This document shows, piece by piece, positions 1 to 8,144 of a DNA stretch of 64,000 nucleotides. The stretch's first letter is position 1, and each line of letters starts with the position of its first letter. Source of the DNA: Mucilaginibacter rigui (lineage in GTDB: Bacteria; Bacteroidota; Bacteroidia; Sphingobacteriales; Sphingobacteriaceae); assembly GCF_014773275.1 (NCBI RefSeq), contig NZ_JACWMW010000003.1, positions 434,001 through 498,000 of the forward strand. The letters run 5' to 3'. The translations under genes were made by a program, and so were the position numbers. The notes under the pieces were generated by a model. It saw nothing but the letters and a program-made list of their open reading frames with translations. It did no database searches and was not told the DNA's origin.

Positions 1-1
1 A

Positions 2-676
2 ACCGGCCCATATCAAAGCGTAGAAGAATCGGTAGAAGCGCTGAGCAACGGTGCCCAACCCGACCTGATATTTATGGATATCCAGCTGGCAGATGGCCTA
101 TCTTTCGAGATATTCAAATCAGTAAAGATCACCTGTCCGGTAGTGTTCTGTACAGCGTTTGATGAGTATTCGCTGGAGGCTTTTAAAAGTAATGGTGTCG
201 ATTATGTGCTAAAACCTTTCTCAAAAGACGATATCAAAGAAGCATTGCGAAAGGTAGATGACTTAAAAAACTTCTTTCAGCAAACTACCTCGCCAAATCT
301 GGAAGCCTTGCTTTCTATACTTAACCCTTCCAGCGGTAAAACCAGTTTTCTGGTCTTTAAAAACCAGAAGTATACGACGGTGCAAACGGACAATATTGCG
401 TTTTTCTACATCCGTAATGATTCGACATCGATGATGTGCTTCGACGGGCAGGAGTATGCGCTTACCCAGTCGCTGGACACGATTACTGCATCTGTCTCTG
501 CAAAACAATTCTTTAGGGTTAACCGGCAGTACCTGGTCAACTTTAAATCAATTAAGGAGGTAGAGCATTATTTTTTACGTAAGCTCTACGTTAAACTGGT
601 AATTGAAACACCCGGAAAACTGCTAATTAATAAAGAAAAGTCGCATAGTTTTCTCAATTGGATGGAAGAGCGGTAA
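2..676 (+). CDS. LytTR-family response regulator, 5' end outside window
   Basis: The frame is open from the first bases of the window, so the gene starts upstream; about 224 codons are visible. The N-terminal part is a receiver domain: the phosphoacceptor motif FMDIQL, the threonine-region motif FCTAFD and the DYVLKPF lysine motif are all present. The C-terminal half is a LytTR DNA-binding domain ending in the typical FRVNRQYLVN and VEHYFLRKL segments. It should be a transcription regulator phosphorylated by a LytS-type kinase, which would lie upstream and is not in view. It closely resembles the regulator at 28484-29251 (shared DLIFMDIQLADG, VEHYF.RKL), so the two look like paralogues. Family assignment is firm; target genes are unknown. 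Confidence 0.93.
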   Translation, partial: TGPYQSVEESVEALSNGAQPDLIFMDIQLADGLSFEIFKSVKITCPVVFCTAFDEYSLEAFKSNGVDYVLKPFSKDDIKEALRKVDDLKNFFQQTTSPNLEALLSILNPSSGKTSFLVFKNQKYTTVQTDNIAFFYIRNDSTSMMCFDGQEYALTQSLDTITASVSAKQFFRVNRQYLVNFKSIKEVEHYFLRKLYVKLVIETPGKLLINKEKSHSFLNWMEER

Positions 677-1113
677 GCATCTGAATTATGGACCAGAATT
701 AGCATTAAGTTTTTGAGATAATTCTGATTTGCTACTTAAATATTGCAAAATAATGCCTACTATTGCCAAGTTTCCACACTCCGGTAACAGGATAGTATCA
801 AAATTACCTAAATTCAGGTCAAAAAATTGTTTCTACTGAAATCCTATAACTTACTGGTAATCAGCTGTATAGCACTTTATGTATCGGCAAGTAGTTTATT
901 TATATGATTGAAAATCAGTCATTTGTAAATTTTGACAGGAAATAAAAATCTTTGTTTTATTTTCTTAAGTGTCAAATTATCAACATATTACAAATAAGAC
1001 CAATTGGTATATTTTTGAGTTTTGTTACTATTAGAAGTCTCTTTGCCTAGTCAGTCTATACCGATCTAATATATTTTTCTTTATATTAGCAATGTAAAAC
1101 ATTAAATATATTT
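677..1113. other. Intergenic region, AT-rich
   Basis: No gene is visible in this 437-bp stretch. It carries the end of the LytTR operon and the promoter region of the LysR gene. Base composition becomes very AT-rich from about 890 onward. One box near 1009 resembles the Bacteroidota TAnnTTTG -7 element but has no convincing -33 partner, so I do not call a promoter. Confidence 0.6.
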
Positions 1114-2058
1114 ATGCACTACACACTTCATCAACTTCAAATTTTCCTAAAGATTACACAAACCAGGAGCATAACCAAAGCTGCTGAAGAATTACATCTC
1201 ACACAGCCAGCTGTTTCCATTCAGTTGAAGAATCTTCAGGACCAGTTTGAAATTCCGCTTACAGAAGTCATAGGAAGACAGTTGTATGTTACCGATTTCG
1301 GTGCTGAGATAGCCATAGCAGTTGAGAAAATTCTTGGGGAGGTTTATGCAATCAATTACAAAACACTAGCTTATAAAGGACAACTTTCCGGAAGGCTGAA
1401 ATTATCAGTAGTATCCACAGGTAAATATGTCATTCCCTATTTTTTATCAGATTTTCTAAAAAGTCATCAGGGAATTGAGCTTGTTCTTGATGTGACTAAC
1501 AAGGCTCGGGTTATCGAAAGTTTGGAGAAGAATGAAGTTGATTTTTCATTGGTTTCCGTTCTTCCTGAAAAACTTCAGATAGAAGCTATAGAGTTAATGA
1601 AAAACAAGCTTTATCTGGTTGGTGCAGGAAAGGAAGTGGGCGATATTAAAAGCAATACCCAAAATATTTTGGAGGAGTTGCCAATCATTTACAGAGAGGA
1701 AGGTTCGGGTACGAGGTATACGATGGAAAGATACATCTCCTCAAACAACCTCCATGTTCAGAAAAAAATGGAGCTTACCTCTAACGAAGCTGTAAAGCAG
1801 GCCGTGATAGCAGGACTGGGTTATTCGGTCATGCCGTTGATTGGCATCAAGAATGAACTGATGAACGGAGAGCTGTCCATCATTCCCGTCAAAGGACTTC
1901 CCTTAAGTTCCGTTTGGAATATGATCTGGTTAAAAAACAAGTCTTTCTCTCCTGTAGCCGCTGCTTTTTTGGTACATCTTCAAAAGGAAAAGGGTCGGAT
2001 AATTCATGAAAAATTTGCCTGGTTTGAAAACTATGTTGCGCGGGAAGCGCTTTCATAG
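1114..2058 (+). CDS. LysR-family transcriptional regulator
   Basis: The 314-aa product has the full LysR architecture. A winged helix-turn-helix occupies residues 1-65, with the motif SITKAAEELHLTQPAVSIQL. A periplasmic-binding-like effector domain follows, with a VVSTGKYVIPYFL first strand and a REEGSGTRYTMERY segment. The effector domain resembles the CbbR/CysB branch more than the antibiotic-type regulators. The gene runs toward the minus-strand DUF6671-dabA-dabB operon. LysR genes of this branch commonly accompany DAB inorganic carbon transporters in autotrophs, so control of that operon is a reasonable inference, although the operon promoter lies 5 kb away at about 7030. The last bases overlap the end of a dihydroorotase relic on the other strand. 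Confidence 0.92.
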   Translation: MHYTLHQLQIFLKITQTRSITKAAEELHLTQPAVSIQLKNLQDQFEIPLTEVIGRQLYVTDFGAEIAIAVEKILGEVYAINYKTLAYKGQLSGRLKLSVVSTGKYVIPYFLSDFLKSHQGIELVLDVTNKARVIESLEKNEVDFSLVSVLPEKLQIEAIELMKNKLYLVGAGKEVGDIKSNTQNILEELPIIYREEGSGTRYTMERYISSNNLHVQKKMELTSNEAVKQAVIAGLGYSVMPLIGIKNELMNGELSIIPVKGLPLSSVWNMIWLKNKSFSPVAAAFLVHLQKEKGRIIHEKFAWFENYVAREALS

Positions 2059-2312
2059 TTCAACTGATTTTTTCAAATGCCAAACGCATGCGTTTACACA
2101 CGGATAGATACCGCCGTCGTTATCAAAAACCAGATTTCCGTTTACCCAAGTATGAGTTACAGTGATATGAAAGGTCTGGCCGGATACAGGAGACCAGCCG
2201 CATTTATATATTAAGTTTTTTGCATAACTGTAGTTAACAGGTTAAGGTCGACTAAGACAAGATCAGCATAATACCCTTCCCTAATGTAGCCTCGTTCCTT
2301 AATATCCTTAAG
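2053..2312 (-). pseudogene. Dihydroorotase C-terminal relic
   Basis: Reading the minus strand gives two adjacent frames that join into one recognisable protein end. The first reads KERGYIREGYYADLVLVDLN, ending at a stop. The second, shifted by one base, reads NLIYKCGWSPVSGQTFH, then VTHTWVNGNLVFDN, and ends at 2053. This is the C-terminus of Bacteroidota dihydroorotase/PyrC-type amidohydrolases, where YKCGWSPF.G and VTHTFVNG are typical. The catalytic part is absent and the frame is broken, so it cannot encode an enzyme. It overlaps the last bases of the LysR gene and sits just after the DUF6671 gene, marking a recombination scar beside the carbon-uptake operon. Confidence 0.75.
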
Positions 2313-2344
2313 CAACTACCTTGTCCGCTTACATCCCGTCCTTA

Positions 2345-3196
2345 TCAGGGATTGCAAAAATTGCAATATCTCGGATCTTCAATTTGTATGGCATTCGGAT
2401 AGCTTTCTATACTGGAGTAACTGCATTTTTTACACTCATAATAGTATGATAGTGTACTTTCGGTAGGAAGTCCACATTGACCACATGGTAATCCCTTATT
2501 TACTTGGGAAACATCATATCCGGGAAAATTGCATGAGGGACATTCGCGCAATACGGTTTCGACCAATCTGGCTGCGACCTCTGCAATCACCTCCATGCGC
2601 AAAGGGTTGAACATAGCCCTCATATCTGTTTCTAAGAATACAGTGCCATACCTTTTCAAATGCGCTTTAAAATATTGTTCAAAGCTTTTCCAGTCATCAA
2701 TACCTTTGATCACGTCTGACCGCACAACGTTCGTCATGATCAGACCATGGCTGGGAAACTTTACTCTTTCAGCGAACTCCCTGGCGCTGTACCAGTCCTC
2801 GAATTTATTTCCGTTAAAATTTGTTTTGGTACTTACAACCCGGGCCCGGGCGTAAATATCATTCTCCATGTCCATCAACACCATTATCTCATCATCAGCC
2901 GGCACATAAAGCATTGTCGGATGGGCGCCAAAAGATCCTTCGCTGGATACTGCCAAAGTGCATCCGGATTTCTTACAGGCATCAATGCATTTGATCCTGG
3001 CAGTTTCAAGCGGATCTGTTTCGCGTTCGACTTCTCCCGAAAAAGTCCCATAGCTATCGGTATTGAATTCCTCCGGCAAGACAGTTACCACACCGAGGGA
3101 GGTTTCCAGTATAGGAGCCAAAACCTTTTCTTTGCCGTGCATCGTCGCTATTACCAGTTTCCTCCCCCTAAAATACTTGATAGCTGCTTCACTCAT
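2345..3196 (-). CDS. DUF6671 family protein with zinc ribbons
   Basis: The 283-aa protein starts with a conserved block (KLVIATMHGKEKVLAPILE, then EETDPLE-like and SSEGSFGAHP segments) that I recognise as the DUF6671 family. Its C-terminal 70 residues carry four paired-cysteine knuckles (CPSC, CGQC, CKKC, CNFC), suggesting two zinc ribbons. There is no signal peptide or membrane segment, so it should be cytoplasmic. It is the last gene of an operon, nine bases downstream of dabA. Related proteins are reported beside DAB carbon transporters, but no biochemical role is known to me. Function is therefore open; a metal or nucleic-acid binding accessory role is only a guess. Confidence 0.8.
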   Translation of the reverse strand: MSEAAIKYFRGRKLVIATMHGKEKVLAPILETSLGVVTVLPEEFNTDSYGTFSGEVERETDPLETARIKCIDACKKSGCTLAVSSEGSFGAHPTMLYVPADDEIMVLMDMENDIYARARVVSTKTNFNGNKFEDWYSAREFAERVKFPSHGLIMTNVVRSDVIKGIDDWKSFEQYFKAHLKRYGTVFLETDMRAMFNPLRMEVIAEVAARLVETVLRECPSCNFPGYDVSQVNKGLPCGQCGLPTESTLSYYYECKKCSYSSIESYPNAIQIEDPRYCNFCNP

Positions 3197-3205
3197 AATT
3201 CTTGA

Positions 3206-5557
3206 TTATATTCTAACCGAATCCTCCATTTTTTCATTAGTAATCAAAGGCCAGTCACCATTTTTTTGATAAAGCCTTATCTCATTGTTAGACAATGGGT
3301 CCAAAACCATTAGATATATCCATTCATTATCTATCAGTTGTTTTAACTGATTATTTTTCAGAAGTATTTCTTCTATCCTGTCCAAAGGAGACTGAATGAT
3401 AACCGATAGTCTTAAGGGCTGATGAAACATACCACAGTCTGAACTATTGACAGACTGCAGTGGCAGTCCGATTTTCAGGTCGCCTCCGTTGCCCTGTACC
3501 ACACCAAATTTGCCGGTAACATTATGGGTTATCTTTGATCCTCCTCCAAATCTATCGTTATCAACTGTAGAAAAGTAGTAATGATTATTTATCCATTGCG
3601 TAACAACCATTGGGCCCTGCATAATCATTTCCAGGAAAAATCCCTCATCGTCCGCCTGCCAATCGTAGGAGTGCAAAAAGCACCTGCTGCCAAGATCTAT
3701 ATCCCTCGTAATACTTCGTGGGGCTATAATAAATCCTGCGTTTCCAGCCAATCCCCATTCAGGCCGAGTTTCAGCCCAGTTTTCTGATTTTTCACGAGCT
3801 ATTTTTGCACCATTTTTATTTCCGAGTCTTTCAGTGATGGCTGAACGGCTAATTTCGGCCAGATCCGCCTTGAATAACTGCGTAATGAGGCGATGAGATT
3901 CGGGTACTTCGGCATCAAAAAGAACAATTTCGTCAGTAGCGGTATTATGCTCCGCACCCATAAAAAACGTTGTATTGGGAATATCAATTCCAAACTCTTC
4001 ACTTAGTAATTTTCTTACCTCGGGCAGATTAGCGAGCCTGGCCAGCATCCTGGCATTGTGACGCCCCGGACTTGCAGCACAAGCGCCGCAGTTCAGGCTT
4101 GATCCAAACGGGTTATTTGCAGAGTGGCTGCCATGCCCGGTAAATACGACCAGTGGCGCGAAGCTTTTCCAGCCCAGCAATACAAAGGCTGAACGCACTA
4201 TAGCAACCTTTTCCTCCAAAGGGATCGCTTCCTTAACTTTTTCATACGAACTGGAATATATTTCAGTTCTACAGATCGCTTCATGAGCATCTGCGCCTAT
4301 ATCTTTGCTCCCTGTGGAAAACCCTGGGAAGAGCGTTCTCCAAATTAATCCTCCCCCATAGAATAGCCCTGTACCCTCCACATAACCAAATGCAGAAGGC
4401 AGCATATTTTTCATGCGGGTTGAAAGAAAGTCTGCAAATTTGAAATAACTTTTTTTGCGCTGATAATTTGCAACCTCAGCTATTTTACCAGGTAACGGGG
4501 TTTCCTTGATTGTGTAAGCGGAAGACAATATGGGTGGACAGGATTTACGTATCAGACCGCTGTTCAGGTCCTGATAATCCGTGGCGATCCCGAAAAACCC
4601 TGCATAACCAAAAGTTTCATATTCACCTTTTGACTCGATGTGCCGCCTGATCAGCTCTGATCTGGTATCGATACAAAATACCATCTGAACGGCAGGATCT
4701 TTTTCAGCATTAGGCACAGTTCGCAGGTTTGTTAAGTTTTTACTCAGCCGCGCTGCCATTTGCTTTTGCCAACTTCTTTCCCATGCTTTTAGCCATGTTA
4801 ACTGCAATTTGGACAATTCGGAGTGTTGTTCCGCCGTTGCTGGTATAGTAATATTCTCCTGATTGATCTGCTTCGCTACCCATAATCGTACGGCCAGATA
4901 ATCTTTTAAACTAACCGGGCATTTATGCTGCCATGGTGAACCCTCCGTCATTCGATATTTAATATAACCAGTCCAGCCCGGCAGGGCTGCAATGTGGTAT
5001 TTACATATGTCTAGCTGTTCTGCTTTGGAGAAACCATCTAAAACCTGTGTTAATACTTCGTCCGCAGTCTCAGGTATTTCAGCAATAGAGGTGGTACCTA
5101 TTTCCCGATCGTAAACAGCCAATTTGCGCCAGGAAGCGAAAAATCCTTTTGATCTCCCCGGCATTTCCCATTCGGCCATCCCTTCATCCATGAAAGCGCA
5201 TAGCCATTTAGTAACTATCCTATCCAGTTTGTGAGCACTGTTGCTTAGTGGCGTTGCCTTGATCGACTCCATCTCCTTTAGGTAATATTCCGCTTGCTGG
5301 AAAAAACCGGCTTCTATCAGCATTTCCTGAAGTATATCTTTATCAAATTCTCCACGTTCCCATGCTTGACGGAACATGGCACCAGTTGGCAAAACAGATC
5401 CTCCTGTGTATTTTTTTGCTTCTTTAATAGCATTTTCAAAGGCTAGTCCCTCATAGCCAGATAAGGGATTTGAAGTGACGAAGCCATAAAGCGGCCATGT
5501 TTTTCCAATTGTTAAGGCTGCTTCTTCAACACAATCATTTAAATTCAGGTTGCTCAT
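3206..5557 (-). CDS. dabA: DabA, inorganic carbon transporter subunit (UPF0753/DUF2309)
   Basis: The 783-aa product belongs to the DabA family (formerly DUF2309), the carbonic-anhydrase-like half of DAB complexes that take up CO2/bicarbonate using an ion gradient. The putative zinc site can be seen: C295 and D297 in the CIDTRS motif, H475 in GHGSH, and C490 of the LNCGAC segment. These correspond to the four residues needed in Halothiobacillus DabA. Length is normal for the shorter branch of the family. It is translationally coupled to dabB, with a 4-bp overlap of dabB stop and dabA start at 5554-5557. In a heterotroph the likely benefit is bicarbonate for carboxylases at low CO2. Family assignment is firm; substrate is inferred from characterised homologues. 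Confidence 0.93.
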   Translation of the reverse strand: MSNLNLNDCVEEAALTIGKTWPLYGFVTSNPLSGYEGLAFENAIKEAKKYTGGSVLPTGAMFRQAWERGEFDKDILQEMLIEAGFFQQAEYYLKEMESIKATPLSNSAHKLDRIVTKWLCAFMDEGMAEWEMPGRSKGFFASWRKLAVYDREIGTTSIAEIPETADEVLTQVLDGFSKAEQLDICKYHIAALPGWTGYIKYRMTEGSPWQHKCPVSLKDYLAVRLWVAKQINQENITIPATAEQHSELSKLQLTWLKAWERSWQKQMAARLSKNLTNLRTVPNAEKDPAVQMVFCIDTRSELIRRHIESKGEYETFGYAGFFGIATDYQDLNSGLIRKSCPPILSSAYTIKETPLPGKIAEVANYQRKKSYFKFADFLSTRMKNMLPSAFGYVEGTGLFYGGGLIWRTLFPGFSTGSKDIGADAHEAICRTEIYSSSYEKVKEAIPLEEKVAIVRSAFVLLGWKSFAPLVVFTGHGSHSANNPFGSSLNCGACAASPGRHNARMLARLANLPEVRKLLSEEFGIDIPNTTFFMGAEHNTATDEIVLFDAEVPESHRLITQLFKADLAEISRSAITERLGNKNGAKIAREKSENWAETRPEWGLAGNAGFIIAPRSITRDIDLGSRCFLHSYDWQADDEGFFLEMIMQGPMVVTQWINNHYYFSTVDNDRFGGGSKITHNVTGKFGVVQGNGGDLKIGLPLQSVNSSDCGMFHQPLRLSVIIQSPLDRIEEILLKNNQLKQLIDNEWIYLMVLDPLSNNEIRLYQKNGDWPLITNEKMEDSVRI

Positions 5558-7026
5558 ATGGACTTGTTTTTAGACATGAATATTGTTCTTTTATAGGGTT
5601 GCGATATGTTTAATAAATTCACATAGATCCAGGGCACTTTTTTGTAGACACCGAGTTTCATGATAAAGAATCCCGCCAGAAACACTGCACCAAAGAGTAG
5701 TTGTATAAGGGAAATGGAAGAAGGCATATCCACATATGGCATGTCTTTCATCAATAGGGTGACCCTATTATATATTAACGCGTAACAAGCTATCCCAAAT
5801 GGAAATAATAAGATCGGCAAGAATACTTTTTGTGTATTGGACAATGCGCTTTGCTTAACTATGTTATAAGTTGCCTGACCCACCGTGATCGCTACAATCA
5901 GCGTTAGGAAAATACCACTATTCAAAGAAGTACCTTTCCCGGTTAGTCTGGCAAATATGAAAGCTCCCAGAATACCAGCGACCATAACAGCGACCGCCTG
6001 GAGCGGCTTGATCCGGATTGGTAATGGCTTTTGGGGTACGGATGCCTGGATATTCTCCCCGGAGGAAAGGAAGAGGTAAGCTTTATAAAACCCATGCAGA
6101 ATCAAATGGACTACTGCCGCATTAAAAAAGCCAAGTCCGCATTGCATGATCATAAAACCCATTTGTGCAATTGTTGAACAGGCCAGCTTTTGCTTTATAT
6201 TGGTTTGTAATAATTTGGTGAATTGCGATATAATTGCTGTAATACCTCCTACAATAAATAGAAGCGTAAGCACTTGGGTTTTTAGCAGCAGAGCTGCGAA
6301 AATGGTAAGCAAAATTCCCGAACCGTTTACGAATCCGGCATGCATAAGTGCGGATGCCGGGGTTGGTGCCGTCATCGCTGATAATAACCATCTGTGAAAA
6401 GGATAGATAGCAGATTGAATTAATGCCGCTGTTATTATAAAAATGGCAGATACAAATAATACCGGCGTTGATAAACCATCTAATACTTCATTGATAATGC
6501 TAATTGTGTAATATCCCGAACTAAAAGCCAGTAATAAAACTCCCACCGCTAATAGTATACTTGATGCCAGAAAATACTTTTGTGAAAACCTGGAAGCTTC
6601 TTTTGCCTCCACCCAATCCGAATCTACACCTATAAGTCTTGACATAAATAACCCCATCAAAAGCCAAGATATCAGTAAAGCCAGCACATGGTCGCTGGCC
6701 ACCAAAAACATTACGGCTATTGTAAACCCGAAGCAAAGGCTTGTAAAATGCGCATGATATTTAAACCCTTTTAAATAGGTAGCGCTATAAATACTTACCA
6801 CAGTACTGAAAAAACTTACTACGGCCCACATCAGAAGTGTGAACCCATTTATTCGAAATAAACCCAAAAAACTCCACTGCTGATGATGGAAACCCAAACA
6901 GAGAAAACTGATGTTACACAAGAATAAAATCGAAAAAAAGATAGTCGTTAGGCTATTGAAAAGATCAGGGAGACCTTTTTTGTAATCTGAGTTAGGGTAT
7001 GGCGTTGCCACTTTTTTAAAATTCAT
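5554..7026 (-). CDS. dabB: DabB, NuoL-like membrane subunit of the DAB carbon transporter
   Basis: This 490-aa protein is a proton-conducting membrane subunit of the NuoL/MrpA type, with about 13 hydrophobic segments. It has the conserved half-channel motifs of that family (LISWLLMGLFMSRLIG; PTPASALMHAGFVNGSGILL; HLILHGFYKAYLFL). No other complex I or Mrp genes are nearby. Its 4-bp overlap with dabA identifies it as DabB, the cation-driven coupling partner of DabA. It is the first gene of the operon, so the promoter should lie just upstream in 7027-7856. The protein is expected in the inner membrane, with DabA attached on the cytoplasmic face. Confidence 0.92.
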   Translation of the reverse strand: MNFKKVATPYPNSDYKKGLPDLFNSLTTIFFSILFLCNISFLCLGFHHQQWSFLGLFRINGFTLLMWAVVSFFSTVVSIYSATYLKGFKYHAHFTSLCFGFTIAVMFLVASDHVLALLISWLLMGLFMSRLIGVDSDWVEAKEASRFSQKYFLASSILLAVGVLLLAFSSGYYTISIINEVLDGLSTPVLFVSAIFIITAALIQSAIYPFHRWLLSAMTAPTPASALMHAGFVNGSGILLTIFAALLLKTQVLTLLFIVGGITAIISQFTKLLQTNIKQKLACSTIAQMGFMIMQCGLGFFNAAVVHLILHGFYKAYLFLSSGENIQASVPQKPLPIRIKPLQAVAVMVAGILGAFIFARLTGKGTSLNSGIFLTLIVAITVGQATYNIVKQSALSNTQKVFLPILLFPFGIACYALIYNRVTLLMKDMPYVDMPSSISLIQLLFGAVFLAGFFIMKLGVYKKVPWIYVNLLNISQPYKRTIFMSKNKSI

Positions 7027-7856
7027 AAATTGAGTTTTCCGTTTGTGAATAATTATGGCACAAAACTGAATAAAACCTATTATAAATTTTTATTTATAAA
7101 TTAAATGATTTTCATTAATTATATTTATGATTTATCTAAGAACATGTATTTTTATATGCTTCTAACTCGCAGAGTCATATCATAATGGTGAAAATTCTAA
7201 ATGAAGTTCAATAGCATTATTTTTTATTTATGTGTTCTGATACACTAATTGTCAATGTAAAGAGATTAGTATATCCATCATTCCTAACCTAAAAACTAAG
7301 GTTTTGTAGAATCGGTCGTTGGTATATCGTATTAATGAATACCGGGGCAGGTTATCTAAACTATAAGCCATTAAGCGACATTAGCATTTTCTACAGCACT
7401 TCCAAAATTACTGCGCCCGTCGTTTTTCCAATCTTGTTTTGCAGCTGACGGGCGTATCGTTCCCCATCCCAATCATTGAGCCTTATTTCTTCTTTTTAAT
7501 TACATCTATGACAATTTTAACCTTTTGCTCGGGTGAAAGTAATTGATGCCATGTACAAATCATAAATAATATTAATATCAACCATTATAAATATAAATAA
7601 AAATATATGGATGGTTAGTGAGAAATTTACCCCGTAATCAAAATAATCAATATGATAAAATTAACATTAGCAAATGGCATAAATGCAGACTTGAATATGG
7701 GGAGAATTACATAAATCAAACCCAGGTCAACCAACCAAGAGATTGTCGTTACTGTAATCGAAAATGATATTAAAAATGGTATTGAATTTCTATCTAACTA
7801 AGAACATATAAACCAGCCATAAGAAACAATTAAACTTACTATATAAAAAAAAGATC
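7027..7856. other. Long intergenic region with coding debris
   Basis: This 830-bp gap separates the divergent dabB and exporter operons and must hold both promoters. No intact gene is evident. On the minus strand at 7483-7563 a short frame reads WHQLLSPEQKVKIVIDVIKK. One frame over, it continues as EIRLNDWDGERYARQLQNKI before stops near 7400. This looks like a frameshifted fragment of a small unrecognised gene. On the plus strand at 7652-7801 a 49-codon frame beginning MIKLTLANG is interrupted once by a stop at 7712. The stretch 7560-7850 is very AT-rich. Confidence 0.5.
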
Positions 7857-8144
7857 ATGTCCCAAAAACATCAACTTATTTCCGGCACATTCAAATCAAG
7901 TGAGGCTCTGTCTATAATTATGAGTTTCTATAATCATAAGATAAATTACCATAATATTCAAATGCTTACCGCTATGGAGCGAAACGATAGCAACATCGGT
8001 ATGATTCAACAAAAAGTAAAAGAATTACAAAATACCAGCGACGTTATAAGGAAGATTTTGAGTGAGGGTATCGACCGCGATCATGAAGTGGAGGTTACAG
8101 GTTTTATTGAGATAAATTTAGATCCATTACTCAATGTCAGCTAA
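7857..8144 (+). CDS. Small protein of unknown function leading an exporter operon
   Basis: The 95-aa product has no signal peptide and is predicted largely helical, with a central charged stretch (MIQQKVKELQNTSDVIRKIL) and a beta-like end. The SGTF...EAL start and the KI-Y/F-H pattern resemble a family of 85-95-aa Bacteroidota proteins that I recall only as hypothetical. Its last 11 bases overlap the start of the ABC exporter gene, implying translational coupling. The position suggests an accessory or regulatory partner of the exporter, or cargo. It lacks a double-glycine leader, so a classic bacteriocin precursor is not supported. Confidence 0.75.
   Translation: MSQKHQLISGTFKSSEALSIIMSFYNHKINYHNIQMLTAMERNDSNIGMIQQKVKELQNTSDVIRKILSEGIDRDHEVEVTGFIEINLDPLLNVS

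Noticed and set aside
7857..8144. 95-aa protein as a bacteriocin precursor
   Set aside because: No double-glycine leader and the exporter lacks the peptidase domain that would process one.
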